Origin: Paenibacillus apiarius
Lineage (GTDB): Bacteria; Bacillota; Bacilli; Paenibacillales; Paenibacillaceae
Assembly (NCBI RefSeq): GCF_017052585.1
Contig: NZ_JAFFHZ010000001.1
Coordinates: forward strand, 3,277,001-3,341,000
Reading direction: 5' to 3'
DNA: 64,000 nucleotides
A model generated the notes under the pieces. It was not told the DNA's origin. It worked only from the letters and a program-made list of their open reading frames with translations, and made no database searches. Numbering within the stretch: the first letter of the stretch is position 1; the number at the start of each line of letters is the position of its first letter. Shown here one piece after another: positions 36,042-44,877 of the stretch. The position numbers were made by a program, and so were the translations under genes.

Positions 36042-39000
36042 TTGGTATTGGAAATAAATCTGAAAGAAGAAAAGACGCTTTTGAACACGGTAGATCGATG
36101 GCAGATGAGCCGGGCAGGCGTTCTTAATTTCTGGTATTACGATGAGGAAGAGTTTCATTTCGAGGAAGGCAGAATGATCTTAAGAGGCACTAATGGATCG
36201 GGGAAGTCGGTTACGATGCAAAGTTTTATTCCATTGGTTCTTGATGGAGATAAGAGACCGGAACGTCTTGATCCTTTCGGCTCTCGTGATCGCAAACTGG
36301 AATATTATTTGCTTGGTGACGAGGAGAAGGGGCATACGGATCGAACGGGTTACTTGTGGCTAGAATTTTATCATCCGCACAAGAAGATATATAAAACAAT
36401 TGGCATTGGGATTAGGGCACGTCGTGGCGCGGCCCAATTAGGGTTTTGGGGTTTTTTGTTAGAGGATGGGCGGAGAGTCAATCAGGACTTTTGGTTATAT
36501 GATTACAAGCTGTGGTTGGAACAAGGGAATAAAGTTCCTCTGAATCGGAAAGAGTTAACCGATCAGATTGATTCAGGCGGACAGGTGGTGCAGGAACAAA
36601 GCAGCTACAGAGAGATGGTTAATAAAGCTTTGTTTGGTTTTCAAGATCCTGATTCCTTTAAAGATTTGCTGAAACTTTTGCTGGAGTTGCGAAGTCCTAA
36701 GTTATCTAAAGATTTTAAACCTTCATCGATGTATGAAATTTTGACGAAAGCCTTACCGCCATTAAAGGAAGAAGAGTTAGGGCCTTTATCAGACGTAATA
36801 GAGGATATGGATCAAATCACGGATCAATTAGAAGAGCTTCGCATTCATGTGGATGAACTCGGAAAAGTGAATGAGAAGTACAATGAGTATAACCGTTTTT
36901 TGTTGAATCTACATTCAGAGGAGGTATTAACCAATTCTGAAGTATGTGCTCAATTAGAAAAACAGGTTGCCGAATTAAGAGGACAAGTTCTTGCCCTTAA
37001 AAATGAACAATTTAATATTATCGCAAGTATGGAGCAGGACAAGACAAAACTAGGAACGGTAGAAGTTGAATTAGATATTTTAAATCGGAGTGAAGTGATC
37101 GAAAAGCAAAGAGAGTTGGAAAGAGCAGAGGAACAACTAAAAGAAACATTAGGACAGTTGGGTGATATCAGAAAAAGAAAGAATAAAAACGTTAGTGCTC
37201 TTAATCAGGTTGAACAGGAGATTGAGCAAGCAGAGGGAAAATTAAATTTAATAGTTCAAGAACAACATGAAACAGTAGAAGAACTTGAAGATCTTGCACG
37301 AACAATCGAGTTTGGAGAACATGATATTTATCACAGAGCATGGACGCGGGGAATACCGGAGGATCAGCAATGGGCGCATAATTGGCTCAAAGATCTTGAG
37401 CGCCATAAGGAAAACCTGGTAGTTGCCCTGAAAATTGCACGTGAGGAAAGAGAAGCTTTTCGAGCGGCATCCGAAGCAGAAATTCGATTAGGAGAAATAC
37501 ATCGTGAACGTAGTATCGCTGAGGATGAGCAAGCAGCACAAGATAGCCGATTGGAAATCGAAAAGGAGAAGATTAGAGAAAATTTGGTTCGCTGGCAACA
37601 AGGATTACATCAGTTGCCTGTAGATGGAGAAGGGTTACGAGATTCTTTACGGGCACTGTCTTTACTAACCGCCAAGGATCGCCAGTATGATCGGGTTCGT
37701 CAAGCAGCTGTTCAAGCTTATGAACATAGAAACCAAGAGTTATTGGAACAAGGGCTTCAATTACAGCACCACAAGAAAGTATTGCTAGATGATTGCCATA
37801 ACCTTGAACTGGAGCAGGAACAGTGGAGATCGACTAAGGAGCCTGAGCCGAAGCGGACAGAGAAAAGAAAGGCTACGCGTGGGCAAAGAAAAAAAGGCAT
37901 AGGTGCTCCTCTCTTTGCGGTCTGTGAATTTAATGATGTGTTAACAGAGGATGAGCAGGCCCGCTTGGAGGAAACATTAGAACAAGTAGGTTTGTTGGAT
38001 GCATGGATTTTTCCAGGGGGAAAAGTATCGGTATTGGATCAAGAAGAGGGTGAGGAAGTATGGATTGAACCTACAAATTCACTGCATGAGATGACGCTTG
38101 CCAATATGCTGCAAGCTACGCCTTCTCAGGAGAGCGGTTTGTCTGATAAAGATATTCAGGCGGCTTTAAAGAGTATAGGTTGGGCGAGAGAGGGAGAAAA
38201 TACACAGATTGATAAGGAAAGTCTTGTTATAGGGGATGGCACCTTTCGCTTGGGAGCTTTAACAGGTCAGGGCTTTTCAAAGTTACGCGCAGAGTACATT
38301 GGCAAAGAGACGAGATTACGTACCAAGCAATTGGCGATGGCCCAATTGGAAGCGGATTTACAGCAGTTAGTAAACAAAATCTCCGATATAGATGAGCAGC
38401 TAACAATGTTAGAGGAGAACAACCGAGCTCTAAAGACGGAGCTAGAATCTTTCCCTGATGATAAAGAACTGCAAGTTCAAATCGATATTTTCATTCAGTT
38501 TTCTTACCGTTTAACAGAAATTATGAATCAAGAGCAAAAAGTCGAATTATGGTACAAAGAAAAGATGGCTCTATTAAGGGGACTCCAGTTAAAACTAGCT
38601 GAACAAACGGCAAATTGGTCTTTACTAAAGGGAGAAAAGCAGATTAGTGAAGCACTTGACTTGTGTATGAATTATCGTAGCCGTATTTCAGCGTTGAAGT
38701 CATCTTGGTTGCGTTACAGTGAAATTTCCCAATACCAATCCAAGCAAGTCGATCAACAAGCTAATCTGTTGCTAGAAATAGAAGAAGATGAATTTCAACG
38801 AAAAATAATTGAAGAAAAGAAAGAAAAGTATACTGCACAAGTTGGTCAGCTCAAAAATCTGATGGTGGAGATGGGTCTTCAAAAGGTTCATGAGCAAATA
38901 GTGACATTAAAACAAGAAAAAATAACTCTCTTGAATCGTATTGATACGTTACATGAGAAAAAAGAAAAATTAATTGCAGGCTTATCTGGAAAAGAAACAA

Positions 39001-40172
39001 CTTTCAATATATTTTTAGAGCAATTAAATGACTGCCAAACTCAATTTTATCATACTGTAGAGTTGTGGAAGGGTGAAGTGCAACTTGCTCTTGTTCCTAA
39101 GTGGAAAGAGGCTTTAGATCAATTGACTGATGAAAACGAGATTCCAAAAATATGTCGGCAAATAAAGAAAGAGTATGGTTCACAGTTCGGAACTAGAACG
39201 AAAGAGCGTATTGGAAATGAGCTTCAACTGGAATATAACGCGGTTCGCAATAACTTGCGAGACTATGTGGTCGAAATGGATTTTTTATCATCAGGGAGAA
39301 TGGTGATTACGTCAAAGCGCGATCGAATGAATCCCATGACCCCGTCAATGCTTCTGGATGAACTAATTAAGCAGCGAGATGAGCAGCGTACGTTGCTGAC
39401 TGAGAAAGATCGACAGTTATATGAAGAAATTATTATAGGCAGTGTCGGTAAGGCCATTCGACACCGTATACATCGCGCCCGAGATTGGGTAGATCGAATG
39501 AAGGCTCTAATGAGTCAGCGTGACACATCAAGCGGATTGCAATTGTCCTTGGTGTGGGAAGCCAAAGCCCCGACAACAGAGTCTGAACTTGATACAGAGT
39601 CGTTAGTCGAGCTGCTACTTCGCGATGCCCATCGGATGGAAGATGAAGAAATTGAACTAATTATTGAGCATTTTCGAAAGCGAATATTACAGGCCAAACA
39701 GTACTCCGAAGAAGAGCAAGGGGCTTTGCGCAGATATATATATAATTTGCTCGACTATCGCTCCTGGTTTGAGTTCAAACTTCATTATCGTAAAGGCGAT
39801 CAGACCGGGTACCGAGAATTGACGGATGCAAAATTCAACGTATTAAGCGGTGGCGAAAAAGCGATGGCCATGTATATCCCTTTGTTTGCTGCTACTTATT
39901 CCCGGTATAGTGATGCAAGTGCAGACGCGCCTAAAATTATTTCGTTGGATGAAGCTTTTGCTGGTGTAGATGACGCTAATATGCGAGACATGTTCCATTT
40001 GCTTACGGATATGGGGTTCGATTATATGATGACGTCACAAGTATTATGGGGCTGTTATGATACAGTGCCGCGATTGGCTATTTATGAAATTTATAGACCA
40101 AAAGATATTAACGTAGTGACGTTATTTCATTACCGTTGGAACGGAAAAAGCAAAGTGCTTATTGAAAACTAA
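36042..40172 (+). CDS. jetC: Wadjet type II JetC, SMC-like ATPase (TIGR02680)
   Basis: SMC/MukB-like motor of 1376 aa. N-terminal head half with Walker A GTNGSGKS (residues about 49-56), followed by a long coiled coil (about 270-480), a hinge-like globular region (about 590-760, with Arg/Lys-rich stretch TEKRKATRGQRKKG), a second coiled coil, and the C-terminal head half with signature LSGGEKAMAMYIPL and Walker B IISLDEAFAGVDD. As in other Wadjet systems it should extrude DNA loops and detect small circular DNA. It begins with TTG at 36042 behind GGGGGGACATGTC; no ATG in frame fits. Both ATPase half-sites are intact, so the system looks functional. Confidence 0.95.
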   Translation: MVLEINLKEEKTLLNTVDRWQMSRAGVLNFWYYDEEEFHFEEGRMILRGTNGSGKSVTMQSFIPLVLDGDKRPERLDPFGSRDRKLEYYLLGDEEKGHTDRTGYLWLEFYHPHKKIYKTIGIGIRARRGAAQLGFWGFLLEDGRRVNQDFWLYDYKLWLEQGNKVPLNRKELTDQIDSGGQVVQEQSSYREMVNKALFGFQDPDSFKDLLKLLLELRSPKLSKDFKPSSMYEILTKALPPLKEEELGPLSDVIEDMDQITDQLEELRIHVDELGKVNEKYNEYNRFLLNLHSEEVLTNSEVCAQLEKQVAELRGQVLALKNEQFNIIASMEQDKTKLGTVEVELDILNRSEVIEKQRELERAEEQLKETLGQLGDIRKRKNKNVSALNQVEQEIEQAEGKLNLIVQEQHETVEELEDLARTIEFGEHDIYHRAWTRGIPEDQQWAHNWLKDLERHKENLVVALKIAREEREAFRAASEAEIRLGEIHRERSIAEDEQAAQDSRLEIEKEKIRENLVRWQQGLHQLPVDGEGLRDSLRALSLLTAKDRQYDRVRQAAVQAYEHRNQELLEQGLQLQHHKKVLLDDCHNLELEQEQWRSTKEPEPKRTEKRKATRGQRKKGIGAPLFAVCEFNDVLTEDEQARLEETLEQVGLLDAWIFPGGKVSVLDQEEGEEVWIEPTNSLHEMTLANMLQATPSQESGLSDKDIQAALKSIGWAREGENTQIDKESLVIGDGTFRLGALTGQGFSKLRAEYIGKETRLRTKQLAMAQLEADLQQLVNKISDIDEQLTMLEENNRALKTELESFPDDKELQVQIDIFIQFSYRLTEIMNQEQKVELWYKEKMALLRGLQLKLAEQTANWSLLKGEKQISEALDLCMNYRSRISALKSSWLRYSEISQYQSKQVDQQANLLLEIEEDEFQRKIIEEKKEKYTAQVGQLKNLMVEMGLQKVHEQIVTLKQEKITLLNRIDTLHEKKEKLIAGLSGKETTFNIFLEQLNDCQTQFYHTVELWKGEVQLALVPKWKEALDQLTDENEIPKICRQIKKEYGSQFGTRTKERIGNELQLEYNAVRNNLRDYVVEMDFLSSGRMVITSKRDRMNPMTPSMLLDELIKQRDEQRTLLTEKDRQLYEEIIIGSVGKAIRHRIHRARDWVDRMKALMSQRDTSSGLQLSLVWEAKAPTTESELDTESLVELLLRDAHRMEDEEIELIIEHFRKRILQAKQYSEEEQGALRRYIYNLLDYRSWFEFKLHYRKGDQTGYRELTDAKFNVLSGGEKAMAMYIPLFAATYSRYSDASADAPKIISLDEAFAGVDDANMRDMFHLLTDMGFDYMMTSQVLWGCYDTVPRLAIYEIYRPKDINVVTLFHYRWNGKSKVLIEN

Positions 40173-40208
40173 CATCTAGGCGGATAAGTGAAGTGAGGGA
40201 AGTCAGCA

Positions 40209-41627
40209 ATGGAGATTGGATATCTTAAAACAGCCAAGCAATACTATAGCGATCCACTCTTAGGCAATCTGCTCAATGCTGTATTTAAAAAATATCAGGG
40301 GCAGAATGGAATACGTGGGAATGCGAAAATAGTAGTTCGTTCAGATGCTGAAGCGGACAGGTTACAACATTATTTCGGTAATCGGGTAAAGCGATTAATT
40401 CGTCCTCATACTGAACTTGTGGTGCCTTTGAAAATATTTTCTGAAGAATTAGAGTTAGGCTATAAACTGAATATTCCAGATTTATATGAAGTGCTGTATG
40501 AGCAACAACTGTTAACCAAATCCGAACAACGGGAATTGAAAGACATGCAATGGATAGAGTTGTTCGAACGGGTTAACAAGCGATTTGAGCACGATTGTAA
40601 ATCGGTTTTATATAATGGAATTTTGAGTCGAAAAATATTCAATTGGTATGAACGCCTAAAAGCAGGAAGTGCTCCGGGATATCAAATTTTAAAGGGTGTG
40701 CTGCGTAATGGTGGAGCAGGAGATGACGATCTTTTTTATTGTGTGAAAGCATTGTGGTATTTATTTTATAATAATAATGAACTTAGAGAAAAATTAAAAA
40801 TTTGTACACAAAATGTGAGGATTCCAATATTCTCTAATTTCGTAACCCAAGATCCTCATAGATTTGACTTGAAATTTCCTGCTGGAAGATTGCTATTAGC
40901 AGCGCTAGAGGATATTTATGCTCAAAAGATAAGAACTGGGGAAATAGCATCTAATGAATACTTAATTGTACCCGAGTTCATGAAACGTAGACAAATTTAT
41001 CGTACCTTTGGACTTATGGATGACGATATAAGTTCTATATCACATGTTTTTGCATCATCTTTTATTTATGGTACATCCCCAAGGACATTAAACTTGCGAG
41101 AGATTGAGTCGCGTGAGGATTGGCCTAAATATTCTGCCTTATATATTCTTGAAAATCCATCTGTATTTTCCTTTTTGGTAGATGAAACATTACATTTTCT
41201 TGATATTAACGGTTACTCATTTGAACAACTTTCAGGCGATAGTCCACCGCTTATTTGTACGTCTGGGCAGGCACGTAGTGCCACTAAATATTTTATAAGA
41301 AGAAGTCTTGATGCGAATCCAGATTGTGAGATCTTTTATTCGGGGGATTTTGATTTGCCAGGGGTACAGATGCTTGTAGGGATGGAAGAATTAATACAAG
41401 GTAAGGTTAATGTTTTTCGAATGGACTCAGATATGTACCGACAATATATTGATCCTGATAGTTTACCTCTATCAATGAAAGACAAGAAAATATTTCTTAG
41501 TATCGAAGGTGATCTAGCCAAAACAATGGCTGAAGCCGGGGTGAAAGTGTATCAGGAATCAACAGTCGGAGAGCTAAAGGAAGATTGGATAGAGGTAGTG
41601 AGTGGAGCACTAAAGAAAGTGGTTTGA
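40209..41627 (+). CDS. jetD: Wadjet type II JetD nuclease (DUF2399/TIGR02679)
   Basis: Topoprim-fold nuclease of Wadjet, 472 aa. The N-terminal half (arm and winged-helix region) is less conserved. The C-terminal half contains ALYILENPSVFSFL with the metal-binding Glu (near residue 317), CTSGQARSATKYF, and YSGDFDLPGVQML (near 378-390), the hallmark DUF2399 acidic motif, then FLSIEGDLAKTM. It would cut the plasmid DNA that JetABC has looped. The 3' half is noticeably AT-rich. The start ATG follows GTGAGGGAAGTCAGC. It is the last gene of the operon, ended by a perfect hairpin at 41671-41702. Confidence 0.93.
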   Translation: MEIGYLKTAKQYYSDPLLGNLLNAVFKKYQGQNGIRGNAKIVVRSDAEADRLQHYFGNRVKRLIRPHTELVVPLKIFSEELELGYKLNIPDLYEVLYEQQLLTKSEQRELKDMQWIELFERVNKRFEHDCKSVLYNGILSRKIFNWYERLKAGSAPGYQILKGVLRNGGAGDDDLFYCVKALWYLFYNNNELREKLKICTQNVRIPIFSNFVTQDPHRFDLKFPAGRLLLAALEDIYAQKIRTGEIASNEYLIVPEFMKRRQIYRTFGLMDDDISSISHVFASSFIYGTSPRTLNLREIESREDWPKYSALYILENPSVFSFLVDETLHFLDINGYSFEQLSGDSPPLICTSGQARSATKYFIRRSLDANPDCEIFYSGDFDLPGVQMLVGMEELIQGKVNVFRMDSDMYRQYIDPDSLPLSMKDKKIFLSIEGDLAKTMAEAGVKVYQESTVGELKEDWIEVVSGALKKVV

Positions 41628-41670
41628 ATAGTTGGATCTAACGGGTAAGAGAGTGGGCGAAGTAAAGCGC

Positions 41671-41702
41671 GATAGCGACCCTTGATTTCAAGAGTCGCTA
41701 TC
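41671..41702. terminator. Bidirectional hairpin between jetD and the repeat-peptide gene
   Basis: GATAGCGAC at 41671 pairs perfectly with GTCGCTATC ending at 41702, with inner arms CTTGA and TCAAG. The T-tracts are weak on both strands. It separates two convergent transcripts. Confidence 0.6.
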
Positions 41703-41717
41703 CGTAACGCCTTGAGA

Positions 41718-42008
41718 CTATACGTTTTTACTAATTCCAAGATCGCTGCCCAACGGACTCCATCCCGAGCTGATGTTGCTCGCTTGCCACCCTGTTCCAA
41801 TATCGCTGCTCAAGGGTGACCATCCTGACCCGATGTCACTGTTTAATGGAGACCATCCTGTTCCGATATTGCTAACCAGCCAACCCGACCCAATGTTGCT
41901 GAATGGAGACCATCCCGATCCGATGTTATCCAGACTCGTTCCCAAAGACGAGCCGGTAGAACCGAACAAGAAAAGAGCTATGGACATCGTGATTAATGCT
42001 TTCTTCAT
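41718..42008 (-). CDS. Exported tandem-repeat peptide precursor (candidate signal peptide of the overlapping regulator)
   Basis: Precursor of 96 aa: a Sec signal (MKKALITMSIALFLFG, residues 1-24 or so), then seven consecutive units with the consensus S-(N/D)-I-G-(S/T)-G-W-S-P-(L/F), alternating between about 11 and 9 residues, the last one degenerate (SDLGISKNV). There are no Cys residues and no modification enzymes nearby. The units differ at synonymous positions (for example Ser as TCT, TCA and AGT), which points to selection on the peptide. The ATG follows GAGGTGGGTTCAG, a strong ribosome site, and lies 83 bp inside the 3' end of the HTH-TPR regulator gene in another frame. Overlap of a secreted precursor with an RRNPP-type receptor is typical of peptide quorum sensing. 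A multi-core antimicrobial peptide is the alternative. Confidence 0.75.
   Translation of the reverse strand: MKKALITMSIALFLFGSTGSSLGTSLDNIGSGWSPFSNIGSGWLVSNIGTGWSPLNSDIGSGWSPLSSDIGTGWQASNISSGWSPLGSDLGISKNV
41743..41941 (-). repeat. Seven tandem coding repeats (27-33 bp) of the GW-peptide
   Basis: Repeat units in the peptide gene, each coding for (N/D)IG(S/T)GW plus a variable 2-5 residue tail. DNA identity between units is limited to the first and second codon positions, so this is an old, selected amino-acid repeat and not a recent DNA duplication. Confidence 0.8.
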
Positions 42009-43281
42009 CTGAACCCACCTCATTTAATAGAATATTCGTAAAACGATTCTTGTGCTTTGTTGAAGCATACATCTCATATTCTTGAAAGGTAATGACAGCC
42101 GTTCCTACATACTGCATATTTTTGAGTGTGAGAGCCAATTCCAACGATAGGGCATTATATTCAAACCCTAAATCATGATGAGCCGTTTTCAGGTAATACT
42201 GTGTTAATGCTTGGGTGAGACGTAATTTATGTTTCAAGTGGAAAGGGTCTTTCCTGGATAATAAATCGTCGACGTTGGATTTGTATTTCTTCAGATACTG
42301 TGCAGCATCATGGAACGCATCATTGCTGACATAGCTTTCCAACGCAATAGGGAGTACCAGAAGTACTTGATCGCCCTTCAGGAGGCTCATAAGCTCCTCG
42401 ATAGGTTCCGTTTGCTTCATCTCGATGTGGATGTAAAGCTCGTTGCATTTGGAGAGCCACGCGTAATGGTCGCCGTATATGGCATACTGTTGAGTGACCT
42501 TTAATGCGCCTTCAAAGTTTTTCATTCCCATTAATGCGACCGACTCATACAACCAGCTTTCTGCCACATAATCATCTTGCCCTTCCTCAAACGCAATACA
42601 TCGTAACTCTTTTGCATAGAGGAGCAGTTTCGACCAATTCTCTACTACATTATAGAACGTCAGGATACGGTAATACGCATCCAGTCTCAATTGATCTGGC
42701 AGTATTGGCAAATATTCAATCAGTTGACACAATGCTTCGTTTCCTGCTCCGCTTGTATCCAAATCTCTCAATATGAGAAACCTTCTGTAGTAGGAGATGG
42801 CTATTTTTTCGCTTCGGCTGTATCCGTTGCGGACGATGATGTCATAGAAAGGGAGTGAGTAGTTGCGCTTGGTTGACTGGAAGATGCGTTCGGCTATTTT
42901 GAAGGTGGTGTCGATCATTTTGGAACGATTGGTTTCTTCGTAGAGGAGTTGTACAAGTTGTTTGACAAGGTCATATTTTTCAACTTCAATGCAGTGGAGG
43001 ATAAAATCGCTTGTCTTGTCAGGCCTTAATCGGCCCATTTCATTGCAGCATTCCCCTATAAATTCTTCATAGAATGCATGCTTCGGTAATCCGAAAGCTT
43101 GATTAATGGCATGGAGCTGGGGCAACATAAGTGACTGCTTTTTGTTAAAAATATAGCTAATAGATGAACTGTCTATGCCTGAAGCCTCTGCTAATTCCTT
43201 TTGCTTCCACCCCCTTACGTTCAGTTCCTCTTGTAACCTTTGGCGGAGTTCCATTGGAGCTACATGAAGATTACTTGTCAT
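41926..43281 (-). CDS. HTH-TPR transcription regulator (RRNPP-type receptor candidate)
   Basis: Protein of 451 aa with an N-terminal XRE-type HTH (residues about 10-65; LRQRLQEELNVRGWKQKELA, then SSSISYIFNKKQS) and a long all-helical C-terminal region (about 90-440) with the pattern of TPR repeats (for example WLYESVALMGMKNFEGALKV, FEYNALSLELALTLKNMQYV). The length fits NprR/AloR-like members of the RRNPP family, which bind imported peptides in the TPR domain and change DNA binding. Start ATG 43281 follows GAGGAGGATACAAA. Its 3' end overlaps the repeat-peptide gene by 83 bp, so receptor and presumed ligand are coupled. A perfect 17-bp palindrome lies 55 bp upstream of the start and may be its operator. 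Confidence 0.82.
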   Translation of the reverse strand: MTSNLHVAPMELRQRLQEELNVRGWKQKELAEASGIDSSSISYIFNKKQSLMLPQLHAINQAFGLPKHAFYEEFIGECCNEMGRLRPDKTSDFILHCIEVEKYDLVKQLVQLLYEETNRSKMIDTTFKIAERIFQSTKRNYSLPFYDIIVRNGYSRSEKIAISYYRRFLILRDLDTSGAGNEALCQLIEYLPILPDQLRLDAYYRILTFYNVVENWSKLLLYAKELRCIAFEEGQDDYVAESWLYESVALMGMKNFEGALKVTQQYAIYGDHYAWLSKCNELYIHIEMKQTEPIEELMSLLKGDQVLLVLPIALESYVSNDAFHDAAQYLKKYKSNVDDLLSRKDPFHLKHKLRLTQALTQYYLKTAHHDLGFEYNALSLELALTLKNMQYVGTAVITFQEYEMYASTKHKNRFTNILLNEVGSDEESINHDVHSSFLVRFYRLVFGNESG

Positions 43282-43641
43282 TTTGTATCCTCCTCATACA
43301 GTAATTCATCACGATAATTCAAAATCCTTCCTTCGTTTCAATATTATTGAAATATCCTTTTGCTTTTAAGTATACTTTAAGATGGTGTAAATACCGAATT
43401 GACATCTGGCTGAATTATGACACTATTTTTGTCGAAATTTGAAGAGTTGTAACATGTATTTCAGATAGTGGGGTAATGGCCATCAAGCTTTATTACAAAA
43501 TATAGATTTGGGTTCATGGTGAAAATAACAACGAAAGGAAGCAGAGTCGTCTTATTGCGGAGGGCCTGGGATACATGATTACGATCAAATCTTATATGGT
43601 AACATATGGGACGGATTTGGAATATGAAGGAGGATTGCAAA
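43282..43641. other. 360-bp divergent intergenic region of the regulator and a secreted-protein gene
   Basis: Carries the palindrome described separately and a second short palindrome AAGTATACTT (43368-43377). No additional gene is visible. Divergent promoters must lie here, but no -35/-10 pair is close to consensus. Confidence 0.4.
43336..43352. promoter_or_regulatory. 17-bp perfect palindrome, possible operator of the HTH-TPR regulator
   Basis: TTTCAATA-T-TATTGAAA, both arms identical over 8 bp with a single central base. It lies 55-71 bp upstream of the regulator start codon and between two divergent genes, the usual place for an autoregulatory site. Binding by the regulator is inferred from position only. 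Confidence 0.5.
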
Positions 43642-44166
43642 GTGTTTGCAAAGAAGATTTTTTTGATTTCCGCATGTACCCTGCTATTATTTTCAACAGC
43701 TCCAGTTGCCAAAAACGCGAGTGCAGATCCTGTTAATGAAAGTAACGTCGAAGAATTGACAGAAAGATATCAAGAGCTATCAGTTGCAAACTGGGTGAAA
43801 AAAGCATTTCAATATGCATTCAAGGCAGCTCCGTGGGATTGGCTTGTTTTTAACAGGGATCCGATTATTGAAGAACATGAAAGAACAACCACTGTAAGTT
43901 CGGGGACAATTAAATTTAACACGGAGGACAGAGGACCTACATATGTAAGAAAAGATTTGGTTTTTGACGAATATGCGGGCCAAGACGCTTGGATATGGGG
44001 GTCAAGGGCGCCGTTGTTTACAGGGAAAATAGCTGTGGAGATAATCAATCAAAAAACCAATAAAACAGAGGAAGAGAAAGTACTAGAACCTCTAGCCCAG
44101 TTCCATTTTGACCCAAATGATATGGGGAGCTGGTATATAAAATGGACTAATACAGAATCTAATTAA
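43642..44166 (+). CDS. Secreted protein, 174 aa, unknown family
   Basis: The start is GTG at 43642 because AAGGAGG lies eight bases upstream and the protein then begins with a clean signal peptide (MFAKKIFLISACTLLLFSTA, cleavage near ASA, residue 30). The mature part has an amphipathic helix (SVANWVKKAFQYAFKAAPWD) and a beta-rich C-terminal half with Trp-rich strands (AGQDAWIWGSRAP, MGSWYIKWTN). I do not recognise the family. It is divergent from the HTH-TPR regulator, with the palindrome between them, so it could be a target gene. A possible truncated second secreted protein follows after 6 bp. Confidence 0.6.
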   Translation: MFAKKIFLISACTLLLFSTAPVAKNASADPVNESNVEELTERYQELSVANWVKKAFQYAFKAAPWDWLVFNRDPIIEEHERTTTVSSGTIKFNTEDRGPTYVRKDLVFDEYAGQDAWIWGSRAPLFTGKIAVEIINQKTNKTEEEKVLEPLAQFHFDPNDMGSWYIKWTNTESN

Positions 44167-44172
44167 TGGAAT

Positions 44173-44667
44173 TTGTTCTTCACATATCGTCATAGATATA
44201 AGCAGTTTCCTGGGCAAAGTGTTGCACCAATTGAACATGTGAATGTTAATGATAAAATGTATATAAAGCCCTCAAGTTCACACAAACAGGAGTTCAATTC
44301 ACTCGATGTTAAGCCCCACTATACTCTAGATGACCTTTTTAATGAATTGTGGGATAAACAATTAGGGGAATTTGTATATGAATTTAAAAATTTGAGCGTT
44401 GGGGATGCAGTTCATTTCAAAGATAATTTAGCTGCAATTCACTATGATTCCGAAAAAAATGTAACCAATTTAGATTTTAAGTCATCGAAATTTGAGAATG
44501 TTTCTTGGCCATTTAAAGGTGATTTGACTAAATTATTCAAGTTAGGGGATATCATCAACTTGAAGTTTACCGTTGAACAAATTGATGGTCAGTTTGAAAT
44601 ACTAGATTATATTCGAATGGATTACAACAATGAAGTTGCCGATATCAAAGATTTTTTAATTGAATAG
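44173..44667 (+). CDS. Possible 5'-truncated exported protein, 164 aa
   Basis: The frame opens with TTG at 44173 six bases after the previous stop, but no good ribosome site or signal peptide precedes it. The first residues (FFTYRHRYKQFPGQSVAPIE) read like the beginning of a mature exported domain. The rest is a beta-rich domain with LDDLFNELWDKQLGEFVYEF, VGDAVHFKD and LGDIINLKFTVEQIDGQFE, which looks like real protein. I infer that a signal-peptide segment has been lost or that translation is coupled to the upstream gene. Function unknown. Confidence 0.45.
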   Translation: MFFTYRHRYKQFPGQSVAPIEHVNVNDKMYIKPSSSHKQEFNSLDVKPHYTLDDLFNELWDKQLGEFVYEFKNLSVGDAVHFKDNLAAIHYDSEKNVTNLDFKSSKFENVSWPFKGDLTKLFKLGDIINLKFTVEQIDGQFEILDYIRMDYNNEVADIKDFLIE

Positions 44668-44697
44668 CAATTAAATCTTCCCCCCTCTCTTAATAGA

Positions 44698-44729
44698 GAT
44701 AAAAAGTTCTTAAGCTGAACTCTTTATCC
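44698..44729 (+). terminator. Hairpin after the secreted-protein pair
   Basis: GATAAAAAGTTC pairs with GAACTCTTTATC (one mismatch) around TTAAGCT. There is no long T-run, so termination is plausible but weak. Confidence 0.4.
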
Positions 44730-44877
44730 GTTAGCTTGAGGGGGTTACTTGTTTTGTTTCAATTTATGTAAAACTAAAGAAGGATATTGTTGAATGTAAC
44801 TATTTGTTAAAATAAGAAGAGAATCTAGGGTTACGGCAATTTAGTAAATCATGACGTTGTATAAAGGAGGGCTATGG

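Noticed and set aside
41743-41941. Short repeats with spacers, CRISPR-like at first sight
   Set aside because: Units are 27-33 bp, not conserved at DNA level, and code for a clear peptide repeat behind a signal peptide.
41773-42012. Plus-strand frame across the repeat region
   Set aside because: It is the reverse complement of the repeat-peptide gene, without a ribosome site; the minus-strand frame has signal peptide and strong ribosome site.
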